Position numbers and translations under genes: made by a program
Assembly: GCA_047605765.1 (NCBI GenBank)
Contig: JASGFB010000006.1
Coordinates: forward strand, 1 to 64,000
Direction: 5' to 3'
Origin: JBGVSA01 sp047605765
Lineage (GTDB): Bacteria > Pseudomonadota > Gammaproteobacteria > Burkholderiales > Rhodocyclaceae
DNA length: 64,000 bases
Shown: piece by piece, positions 48,132 to 57,600 of the stretch
How the letters are laid out: each line of letters begins with the position of its first letter
How positions within the stretch are numbered: the first letter of the stretch is position 1
The notes under the pieces: generated by a model
Told to the model about the DNA's origin: nothing
Databases searched by the model: none
Seen by the model: the letters and a program-made list of their open reading frames with translations, nothing else

Positions 48132-49289
48132 ATGTCCGCACAAACCGCTTTGCCAACTTCGTCGCCCGACAGCGCACGGCTCGATCGATTGCTGGGTTAC
48201 CTTGAGCAGGACCGCACCAATGAGCAATTGCGTGGAGACGTGTTTGATGAGGCGCTGCGCGTGGGGGCGCTCGACGTAGCGCAACGTCTGGCCGACGAGG
48301 CTGGCGCCGAAGGCGGACCTGCTTGGCAGCATCGTCGCGCAATGTTGGCATTGCGCTGTGGTGACTACGCGACCGCGCGCGCGTTGCTCCTGGAGTTGGT
48401 CGCGGCAGGCGAGGCTCACCCGGCAGTGCGCTACAACGCTGCTTATGCCGCGCTGCGTGCTGGTGAGTACGCTGTCGCAGAGCATGAGGCAGCCGGGCTA
48501 CTGGATTCAATCCCCGAAGCAATGGAGTTGTTGCTGAGCGCGCTTCACCATCAGCGCCGCGTAGACGAAGCGATTGATCTGTTCCGACAGCGCGGCGGTG
48601 CCGCGGCTGCTACGAACGGAGCCATTGGGGTGGCCAGCCTGGTGGCGGTGGATGCCTCCGCTTTCGTCGACGCTGAAAATTGGGCCCAGCAGGCGCTGGC
48701 GGTCAATGATCGACAACTCGACGCATTGACGGCGATGGGGTCGATGTTGCTGGGGCAGCAGCGCAACGGGCAAGCGAGGGCGTGCCTGGAGCGTGCGCTT
48801 GCGATCGCACCGCACGACGGGCGCGTACTCTCAGCAATGGGGATGTGCGAACTGAGCGAAATGCAGCTTGAAGCCGCACGACACTACTTCACCCTGGCGA
48901 TCCGCGCTCTTCCTCTGCACGTGGGTACGTGGCACGGCTTGGGCTGGTGTTGCATTGCCCAGCATGATTTCGCGACTGCTGCGCATGCCTTTGACGCTGC
49001 CATCGCGGTCGACCGTAATTTCGGAGAAAGCCACGGGGGCGCGGCGATCGTGCATGCCTTGCGGGGCAACGTTGCCGAAGCGCGAGAGGCGGCACGTCGT
49101 GCCCAAGGGCTCGATCCGAAGGGGCTGTCCGCCGCCTATGCGCTCGCGTTGCTGGACGGCAAGATTACCGCAGACATGGCGGCATTCGAGCAGTTCGCTA
49201 GCGGTGTGCTGGAAGGGCGCACCGATATCAGCGGGAAGATACGCCTCATAGACATCGTTGCACGCCATTTGCGTCCGCCCCAAGGCTGA
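48132..49289 (+). CDS. TPR-repeat protein at the end of the flagellar-type operon
   Basis: 385 residues from the ATG 22 bases after the sigma gene. Repeated helical hairpins with TPR spacing run through the whole protein, for example HRRAMLALRCGDYATARALLLELV, RYNAAYAALRAGEYAVAEHEAAGLL, GSMLLGQQRNGQARACLERALAIAPHDGRVLSAMGMCELSEMQLEAARHYFTLAIRALP, and WCCIAQHDFATAAHAFDAAIAVD. No signal peptide. TPR proteins are common chaperones and sorting factors of type III secretion (SycD class), though those are about 160 residues. The role here is unknown; a substrate chaperone or regulatory scaffold are possibilities. Confidence 0.78.
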   Translation: MSAQTALPTSSPDSARLDRLLGYLEQDRTNEQLRGDVFDEALRVGALDVAQRLADEAGAEGGPAWQHRRAMLALRCGDYATARALLLELVAAGEAHPAVRYNAAYAALRAGEYAVAEHEAAGLLDSIPEAMELLLSALHHQRRVDEAIDLFRQRGGAAAATNGAIGVASLVAVDASAFVDAENWAQQALAVNDRQLDALTAMGSMLLGQQRNGQARACLERALAIAPHDGRVLSAMGMCELSEMQLEAARHYFTLAIRALPLHVGTWHGLGWCCIAQHDFATAAHAFDAAIAVDRNFGESHGGAAIVHALRGNVAEAREAARRAQGLDPKGLSAAYALALLDGKITADMAAFEQFASGVLEGRTDISGKIRLIDIVARHLRPPQG

Positions 49290-49300
49290 CGTCGAATCAT

Positions 49301-49687
49301 TTAGCCGAGACGTTCGAGCGTGTCGACCGCCAGGTCGATGCGCTCACGGACCAACGGATCGTTCTCCATCGTTTCATGGACTTCATCAACGAGCCGGTAG
49401 AACGCTGGATCGTTGATAACGTGTTCGCCGAATTCAGCAAGCAGGGCAACTTCGAGGAACGCTCGGAATATCTTGCGTCGCCTGTCAGGGTCGGTTGACT
49501 CGATCGTGCCGATGCGCCTTTCGAGTAGCCGTTCCGCGCTGTGCTTACGTGCTTCTGCAGACTCATTGGTGCCGTCGCCATTGCCGACGTCGTTGGTGCG
49601 CTTCCGCTTGGCCAGCGATAGGCCGCTTGATGCGATCTCGGCCTGCAGGCGGGCAACGAGCAGGTCCGCTGGGGAAATGGACGTCAT
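49301..49687 (-). CDS. Small protein of unknown function, possible chaperone
   Basis: 128 residues. The N-terminal half is polar and likely disordered (MTSISPADLLVARLQ, then KRKRTNDVGNGDGTNESAEARKHSAERLLERRIG). The C-terminal half is acidic and helical (FRAFLEVALLAEFGEHVINDPAFYRLVDEVHETMENDPLVRERIDLAVDTLERLG). I do not recognise the family. It is separated by 8 bases from an upstream TPR gene in the same direction, so the two are co-transcribed. It converges on the 385-residue TPR gene (11 bases apart). Position between the secretion cluster and the RHS gene makes an accessory role plausible. Confidence 0.7.
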   Translation of the reverse strand: MTSISPADLLVARLQAEIASSGLSLAKRKRTNDVGNGDGTNESAEARKHSAERLLERRIGTIESTDPDRRRKIFRAFLEVALLAEFGEHVINDPAFYRLVDEVHETMENDPLVRERIDLAVDTLERLG

Positions 49688-49695
49688 GGGTGCGA

Positions 49696-50247
49696 TCAGT
49701 GCAGTCGCGTGTAGCCCGACAGCAAGACGTGGTTCGAGCCTGCGTCGTCCTGCACGGCTTCCTGCATGTTCTGGGGCCGAAGGGCCTCGATGTTGTCCAG
49801 CACCATGCGCATATCGCCGTTCAGGGGCAGATTCTCATCGTTGCGGGCCATGCCTTCGAGCAGTTGCATGCGCGCTTCTTCGAACTCATCGCGTGCAAGG
49901 TGCCAGAAACCCTGCACGAAACTACGAAGGTAGTGCTCCTGGGGCAGTTGCTCCAGCGGTGCCCAGCTGACCATCGCAACTGCGGGGCGTCCTGACGTGA
50001 ATTGCAGCAGACCAAGCTGGAAGCGGGCAATGGCAAATGCCGGCGCAATCTGAAGTAGTGAGGCGTAGCTGGCTTCGGCCGCATCCATGCGCCCGAGGGA
50101 TGCATATTGGCCCGCCAGCAGCAACAGTACTCGCGGATCGGCCGCACCTTCGTTCTGGGCGGCTTTTTCCAGCTCGACCAGTGCCGCTTCGGGCTCCTGG
50201 GTCTGCATAAGAGTGACGAGTTGATTCACCAGTGCATCGGATGCCAT
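49696..50247 (-). CDS. Small TPR protein resembling a type III secretion chaperone
   Basis: 183 residues: MASDALVNQLVTLMQTQEPEAALVELEKAAQNEGAADPRVLLLLAGQYASLGRMDAAEASYASLLQIAPAFAIARFQLGLLQFTSGRPAVAMVSWAPLEQL. Three tandem TPR units with no signal peptide and a length of the SycD/LcrH order suggest a cytoplasmic substrate chaperone, but no diagnostic motif proves it. The acidic NDENLPLNGDMRMVLDNIEAL tail follows. It forms a minus-strand pair with the 128-residue gene. Confidence 0.75.
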   Translation of the reverse strand: MASDALVNQLVTLMQTQEPEAALVELEKAAQNEGAADPRVLLLLAGQYASLGRMDAAEASYASLLQIAPAFAIARFQLGLLQFTSGRPAVAMVSWAPLEQLPQEHYLRSFVQGFWHLARDEFEEARMQLLEGMARNDENLPLNGDMRMVLDNIEALRPQNMQEAVQDDAGSNHVLLSGYTRLH

Positions 50248-50438
50248 GGGGTTGCCTTCAAGTGACAGTAGATAGGTAAGACGGATTGCTTTGCGTGCCG
50301 GTGTACTGCTATCGCTGCTTTGCGCAGCGCGGCTGACACTGAATATATCCGGCGATCGCGTCGCCAGTTTAGGCTGATGAACGCTTCCGGGCGAGTGTCC
50401 TGTGACGGCGTGCCTGCGGCACGCCGTCTGGTTACGTA
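50248..50438. other. Intergenic region with strong hairpin
   Basis: About 190 bases between two minus-strand genes. It contains a perfect 11-base stem, GACGGCGTGCC / GGCACGCCGTC with loop TGC (50404-50428). It lies just past the stop of the DUF2846-like gene and lacks a T-run, so it may be a terminator-like or mRNA-stabilising element. The remainder should carry the promoter for the TPR gene. Confidence 0.55.
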
Positions 50439-50897
50439 TTACTTTTTCTCTTGCGGAGCCTTGGCGCCACCCGTGAAGTGCAGCTCTTCGACCTCCTTCT
50501 GGCCGACGTCGGGGGTTTCCAGTGTCGGTTCGACGCGGCCCACCATGACGCCTGCGGCGGGGCTCGTGCGCACATACTTGGTCTCGCCGGAATCGAGCGC
50601 AAAGCTCAACGTCTTTTCCGTTTCGGTCGCCGTCGCGACGGTGTACTTTCCCGCCGGTTTGTCGATAAAGAAGAACCCGCCTGGCTTGGATTCGCCCACG
50701 ACTTCATCGTTCAGACGAATGTCCGGCTGCAACGCCGCGCCCACCATTGAGTTCGAGCGGAAGAAAAAGATCCGGCCGCTGTCGGGTTTGACCGCCGGGA
50801 AGGTGCCGGCTACTTCCTTGTACGAGGGGCCGCTGGCGCAGCCCGCCATGACAAGTGCTGCGGATGCGGACACGAGTAGAGTGCGAAGCACGGACAT
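50439..50897 (-). CDS. DUF2846-type lipoprotein
   Basis: 152 residues with a lipobox (LVMAGC, Cys20). The mature domain (GRIFFFRSNSMVGAALQPDIRLNDEVVGESKPGGFFFIDKPAGKYTVATATETEKTLSFALDSGETKYVRTSPAAGVMVGRVEPTLE) fits the small beta-sandwich DUF2846 lipoproteins, whose role is unknown. The start overlaps the stop of the upstream gene (TAATG), so the two are translationally coupled. Whether it belongs with the RHS/secretion region, for instance as an envelope partner, is open. Confidence 0.85.
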   Translation of the reverse strand: MSVLRTLLVSASAALVMAGCASGPSYKEVAGTFPAVKPDSGRIFFFRSNSMVGAALQPDIRLNDEVVGESKPGGFFFIDKPAGKYTVATATETEKTLSFALDSGETKYVRTSPAAGVMVGRVEPTLETPDVGQKEVEELHFTGGAKAPQEKK

Positions 50898-51316
50898 TAC
50901 TGACCTTTCAGGTTGAGTGACACGGGTTGTTCAAGCGCGGAGTAATTCGATTCGCCAGGCAGATAGAACCCCTGCAATTGACCGTCCTTGACCACGAGAT
51001 AGGCCTCGTGGACTTGGCGTCCTTCAATGGTGAAGATTGTGCCGACAGGGCGCAGCACGTCCCCCTGCGCGAGGGCGCCGACTTTGCGCCATCGTGAGTT
51101 GGCATTCAGGGCGCGGGTATATCCGGTGGGTAACGTGAAGCTCACGCCATCGACCAGCGTGAGAACCGTCTGCGACTGCGTGGGAGTGACTGCGACGATG
51201 TCGGCCGGTTGAACGATAACCATTGGCGCACAACCCCAGATCAGCATGGCGGTCGTTATTGGCAGGGCGCGCAAGAGTACGCCACGCCCGTGCCAAGACG
51301 CGTGAGAGCGGTCCAC
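50897..51316 (-). CDS. Small lipoprotein of unknown function
   Basis: 139 residues from a GTG with GGGGGAG just upstream. A hydrophobic stretch with lipobox-like LIWGC (Cys29) marks a lipoprotein. The mature part is beta-rich (VLTLVDGVSFTLPTGYTRALNANSRWRKVGALAQGDVLRPVGTIFTIEGRQVHEAYLVVKDGQLQGFYLPGESNYSALEQPVSLNLKGQ). I recognise no named family. It is the first gene of a two-gene unit with the DUF2846-type lipoprotein and diverges from the RHS gene. Confidence 0.78.
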   Translation of the reverse strand: MDRSHASWHGRGVLLRALPITTAMLIWGCAPMVIVQPADIVAVTPTQSQTVLTLVDGVSFTLPTGYTRALNANSRWRKVGALAQGDVLRPVGTIFTIEGRQVHEAYLVVKDGQLQGFYLPGESNYSALEQPVSLNLKGQ

Positions 51317-51602
51317 TAAATCTCCCCCTTGTTGTTTGTTTCCCTAAGTGTTGTCAGCCGAAGACCCACGTGCCGAATTTGGCAGGCAGAGGCGACCGCA
51401 CCGGAAACTGCTTTGCCAATAAATCCTGCTGTGCCCGCCGTGGTTTAGGGGTGCGCAGAAAAAAATCTCAACACACTGCAGATGTTCGTGGCCGCACTAA
51501 ACCAAAACGCAAAACCGTTGAGACCTTCGCAGATAAGCGCCAATGCGGACATTCGTTCGTGGGCGCTGCGAAATAACAAAAGGTCTAGAGGACGGCAATC
51601 AA
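51317..51602. other. Divergent control region upstream of the RHS gene
   Basis: About 285 bases, AT-richer than its surroundings, without a gene. It should hold promoters for the minus-strand lipoprotein pair and for the RHS gene. I looked for sigma-28-like elements and found only poor matches. Confidence 0.5.
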
Positions 51603-54600
51603 ATGGTCGGCATCGTCAGCGGATACAGCCTTGGTCTCAATTCCTCGTCGCTTGCGACGCTCGCTCAATGGGGCGCACTGGGTACTTCGGTGCAGGGGCG
51701 TAACGGTGAGGGAGCGTACGTTAACGTCGCCAACGGCAATCTGGTACTTCAGGACGTTGATCAGGCCTTAGCCGGCCTGGGGCTCAGCTCTGGCCTCGTA
51801 CGTACGTACAACAGTGAAGGCCAGTATTCCGGAGACGGATGGTCGATCGGTGCGGCACTCAAGCGGGTCGTGCTCAGCGGTGCCCTGAATACCGCCGGAA
51901 GCTCGATTGTCCGCACGGATGCCGACGGGGCGCAGTCTGTCTACCAATATGACGTAGGCCGTGGCCTCTATGTCTCGACGGATGGTGCAGGTGCGTATGA
52001 CACGATTGCATCGGACGGCAGTAAGTTCATCTGGACGGATGGTGCGACAGGTGTCAAGGAGGACTACGAAGCTGGCGGCGCAGGGCGCATCGTGCGGCAG
52101 TACGACCTCGAAGGGCACACCGTCTCGTATTCGTATGGCGGCAACGGACTGTTGTCCTGCGTGACCAACGCCAACGGCGAGTCGATCTATCTCGACTACT
52201 CGGGCAACAACCTCACGCAGATCCGCACGGAAACCAATGACGGCGGCACGATCCGCCAGAGCACGGTCGTCAGGTACGAGTACGACGAGTTGAATCGCCT
52301 CAAGGCGGTCACCGTCGATCTGAGCCCCGAAGACAACAACGTCAGCGACGGCAACGTCTACCGCACGCAATACTCGTACTACGGAACGAGCCAGTACATC
52401 GCGACCGTGGCGCAGAGTGACGGTACCTCGCTGGCGTTCACATACGTACAGACCTCCTCTGGCTATAAGGTCGCCACGGTGACCGATGGCGTGGGGAAGA
52501 CGACGACCTACAACTACGACGTCAACGGCGCGACGTTCGTAACCGATCCGCTCGGCCTCGTTACGCGATATGACTACGACGGCGCCGGGCAGCTCACGAA
52601 AATCACACCTCCGGCGGCGAATGGAACAAACGGTTCGACGACCTTTGTCTACGACGCCCAGGGCAACGTGCGCCAAGTCACTGATGGTGCCGGCAACGTC
52701 GTGTACATGGAATACGACGTCAACGGCAACCAGGTACTGCAGCGTGACAGCGCCGGTAACACGATCACTCGCGTCTACTCGGCGGACAACCGTCTGCTGA
52801 CCGAAACCGTCTATACGGTTGCCGATCCAGACGGTGCTGGCGCGGGGCAGCCGGGCGGGGCGCAGACCAAGCGATATGTCTATGAAGACAGCCCTTCTCA
52901 TAGGCTGCTGTTCGTGGTGAGCTCGGCAGGGCGAGTCACCGAATATCGCTACCAGGGGAGTGACAGCAAGCCCTCGTCCGTGATCGACCATGCTGTGCTT
53001 TACAACGTGTCGGGCCTGTCGAATACCTCAGTCCCGAGCGCGTGGGAGATGAGTCAATGGTCGGGCAGTGTGAGCAAGGCAAACGCTCGCCGCACCGACA
53101 TGGGCTACGACTTCCGTGGTCAGCTTCGCACCAGCACGACATATAGCCAGTTGTCGGTCGACGGCATCGGCGCGGCCGGTGGCCTTACCACGCATTACAT
53201 CTACGATCAATACGGCCGTCTCATCCAGACAGTTTCTCCGGCTCAGGGGGCGACGACGTACGTCTACGACGGCCTGGGTCGAGTGATCACGACGACCGGT
53301 GCGCAGGGCACGACGCTGACGCGCTATGACGATGCACACAACAGCACGACCGTCACTTACGCGAACGGTCTGGTCACCACGTCCAGCTTCGACGCCGCAG
53401 GCCGTCTGTCCAGCATCCAGCAGTCGGACAGCGCACAGCACAATCTGGGAGTGACCCGCTACTACTACGACGCCGACGGCCGTCTGCTGATGTCGGAAGA
53501 TCCGACTCAAGCGCGCAAGTGGGCGGTCTATGACGACGCCGGCCGCAAGGTCGCGGACGTCGACGGCAATGGTGGTGTGACGGAGTACGTCTACAACGGC
53601 GCAGGGCAGGTCACGCGCACGATCGCGTATTTCACACCCATCGACACGCGTCAGTTGGTTGACGGCAATGGGAACCCGGCACGGGTGTCACTCAACAGCA
53701 TCCGTCCGCAATCGCGTGCCGATAAAGACATCAATACCTGGCGCATCTACGACGGTGCAGGCCGACTGATCAAGGAGGTCGACGGCGACGGTAGCGTCAC
53801 CGAGACGATCTACGACGGCGCATCGCAGGTCGTGGCGGTCAAGCGTTACGCCCAACGGATCGACCGGACCTCGCTCGGCAACGCGCCATCCAGCGCAATG
53901 GCCAATCCGGCTACAGATTCGGTGAATGATCGCGTACGTCGTAACTTCTACGACGCTGATGGGCGCTTGACGGGGACACTGGACGAAGAGGGCGGCCTGG
54001 TCGTGTACCTGTACAACGATGCGGGCAATCAGACCGAGACGATCCGCTACGCAACGCCTGTCAGCGATTGGCTGCGTGCTACGGGGACGCTGGCGCAGCT
54101 GGTCCCTGCCACGGCTGCTGCAGATATCCACACGGTATCCTCGTACAACGCTCGCGGGCAGTTGGTCCGTCAGGTTGACGGTGAGAGTAACGTTACTGAA
54201 AACGTCTACGACGCCAATGGCAACCTGACGACGAGTTCGCGTACCGATCACGTGAGCGGTCAGGTTCAAACCCAGACCTGGACCTACGATGCCTTCAATC
54301 GCCTGACCTCGTCGACCAGCGTAGAGAACATCCTGACCCAATACGCCTACGATTCGATGGGGCGTCTAGTGTCGACCGTCAGTGCCGTGAATACGGCCGA
54401 CGTGCGCGCCGTCCGTACGCGATATGACGCGTTGGGCCGGGTGACCGGAGAGCTCTCGGCCAAGGGCGCTGCGCTGCTCACCGGGTACGAAAACCAGGCT
54501 CAGCTGGATGCCATCTGGTCTCAGTATGGCGTGACCTACACCTACGACAATGCCGGTCGGCGTACGAGCAGCATTGACGCCAATGGCAACCGTACGCTGT

Positions 54601-57600
54601 TCTACTACGATCTCGACGGACAACTCGTCGCCACGATCAACGCATTGGGTGAAGTCGAAGAGCGCCAATACACGGCCATTGGCCAGCTGTCGGCGACGAT
54701 CCAGCATGGCAGCCGCCTGTCGAACGTCGGCGCGCTCGTAGGGGGCCTGCTGACAACCGATGTCGCTAACGCGCTTAGCTCGATTTCCAACGCCGCCGCA
54801 GACAGCGTCTATCGCTACTCGTACACGATGGATGGCTCGCTCGAGAGCGCCACGGATGCGCGCGGCAATGCTGTTGTACACGCATATAACGCCTTCAATC
54901 AGGAATCGCAGCGCTGGGAGGCAATCGGCAACGGCAGCTATCTCGAAACAGCGTACGAATACGACCGGCGCGGACTGTTGCTGGCATCCGTGAAGGACGC
55001 CGCAGGCCTGTGCATTTATGCGAGTCAGAAATACGATGCATTCGGACGCGTCATCGAGAGTGTCGACGCCAATCAGAATGTCTCCTCGCGCAGCTACGAC
55101 CGCCTTGGCCGCGTTGTCACGATCAACGACCCCACCTCCAGTATCAGGTCGATTTCGTACGACGCATTCGACCGCGTCCTGACGCAGACGGACGCGCTCA
55201 ATCAGGCGACCACGTACAGCTACGATACCGCCGGCCGAAGCGTCACCGTCAGGACTCCCGAGGGGGTTCAGGTTACGACGTACCACAACGCGTTCGGACA
55301 AACCTCGAGCGTTATCGATGGCAATCGGGTCCTGACGTCGTACCAGTATGACGTCGATGGCAATCTTGTTTCCACGGCGGTACAGGGCCAAACCCAGTCG
55401 TCGAGCGAGTACGACGCTGCCGGACGTCTAACCTGGACGAAAGACGCCAATCAGACCAAGACAGTCTACACGTATGACAACGCCAACCGAGTACTGACCC
55501 GAGTGGTCGACCCGGGCGGCCTGAACATTCAGACGAGCTACACGTACGACGCCAAGGGACAGCGTATCGCGACGGTCGACGCCAATGGTGTCGTGACGAC
55601 AACAAGATTCGACCTTGACGGTCATGCGCTGACACAGACGATTGATCCATCCGGGCTTAATCTGACGACTGTCTACACTTATGACGCCGCCGGCCACGTT
55701 CTTTCAGTGACCAACCCTGCTGGAGCGGTGACCAAATACGTCTACGACGTGCTCGGTCGTCGTGTGGAAGAGCACGTTGACGCCAATGCGTTGAATCTGA
55801 CGCGCAACTACACCTACGATGCCAATGGCAACGTCATTGCCAGCACGGACGCCAATACCAAGGTCACGCGATACGTCTACGACAGCGGCAATCGGCTGAT
55901 CATCACGGTCGATCCGAACGGCAACGTCTCTCGCCAGACTTACGACGCCGACGGTCGTCTGTCCAGCACGACCCAGTACTTGCAGCCGATCGGTATGGCA
56001 GGCCTTGGCACAACCGTGACGGAAAACGATGTTGTCGGTCGATTGCCTGCTGTTTCGGGCGCCACGGCGATCACCAACAACCGGGTATACGATCGCGACG
56101 GTCGCTTGTCCTACACCATCGACGGTGTAGGTGGCGTGGTTTCGTATACGTACGACGGTAACGGCAATGTCACCGGGCGTCGTGCCTACGCAAATACGAT
56201 CACGCGTGGAGCCTGGACGGAAGGGACTGCGCCGAATGTTGTGGCCGACGGCAGCCGCGACCTGATAATTCGCACCGTGTACGACGCCCTGAACCGGATA
56301 GTCTTCACAATTGACGGCGTAGGTGGAGTTAAGCAAACGCAATATGACGGTGTAGGCAACGTGCTGCGGACGGTTTCATACTACGAAACCATGGGCATGA
56401 ACAGCACGCTGCCAACAGATTGGACAGACGTCGCCCTGTGGATGGGTAGCAATCTGGACGTCATCACGACGTTCACGTACGACCGCGCCAATAGGCTCAT
56501 CTCGTCGGTCGATGGCATGGGTGCCGTCAAGGTACGTACGTATGATCCGATGGGCAATCTCACGAAGCTCATCGAATACGCACGGCCCGTCTCCTATGGA
56601 CAGACGGCATCCGATGTCACGACCGACGGCAATGATCGTGTGACGCGCATGACGTATGACACGGTCGGGCGCCTGGTCTTTAAGGTTGACGCACTGGGCG
56701 GCGTGACGCGCAAGCAGTACGACCGTGCCGGCAACGTCGTTGCTGATGTCGCCTACCTCAATACGTGGACGTCCACCGCCGATCCGAGCACATCCTGGTT
56801 GCTTGGGCTCTACGACGGTTCGTTGCGTGCAGCCGCCTACGACCGGGTCACCCGCTATGCCTACGACGGAGCAGGGCGCCAGACCTTCGCCATGAACGCG
56901 GAAGGTGCCGTCACCCAGTACCGTTACGACGGCGTGGGGCACGTAGTGTCTCAGATCTCCTATGCGACGCCGCTCAACAATCAGGGCTATGGCCTGCAGG
57001 TCTCGGCAAGCGACCTGAATGCCGCCGTGCGGCTGTCGCTCAACTCGACGGTCGACCGTGTCACGGCTAGCGCCTACGACGAAGCTGGCAGGTTGATCTT
57101 CTACGTTGATCCACGCGGCTATGTTACCCGCTACTCATATGACGGTGCCGGCCGCGTGACGGAGACAGTCAAGTACGCGATCGCGCTGTCGAGCGTCGGC
57201 GCGGGGACCGTCAACGACATCGCCAACAAGATCGTGGCGAACGCGCTGGACCAGCGGGACACCTTTGTTTACGACGCCGCTGGGCGACTCATTTCCAGCA
57301 GCGACTCGCACAGCAACACGGAGTCCTTCACGTATGACGGGATCGGTAATAAGACGAGCTTTACCGACAAGTCGCGTACGGCAACGACCTACTACGAGTA
57401 CGACACAGTAGGCCGCCTGACCTACAAGAGCGATCCCGAAGTTGCCGTGACGAGAGTTGTCACGGGATCGGATGGTCACTTGGCGATCGACGAATCAAAG
57501 AGTGGCATGTACCGGCTGGGCACGCATTTCAATTACGATGGCCTGGGCAACCTCATCGTGATGGTCGAGGGGCTCGGCTCGCCAGAGGGACGTACGACTT

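Noticed and set aside
28360..49289. Non-flagellar injectisome (SctN/SctV-type T3SS)
   Set aside because: The cluster has FliO, FlgH, FlgI, FlgE, FlgD and four rod proteins and lacks a secretin (SctC), so it is of flagellar descent even though its C-ring proteins look injectisome-like.
51480..51602. Sigma-28 promoter upstream of the RHS gene
   Set aside because: TAAA at 51498-51501 with a downstream CCGTTGAG does not have the expected spacing or the GCCGATAA element.
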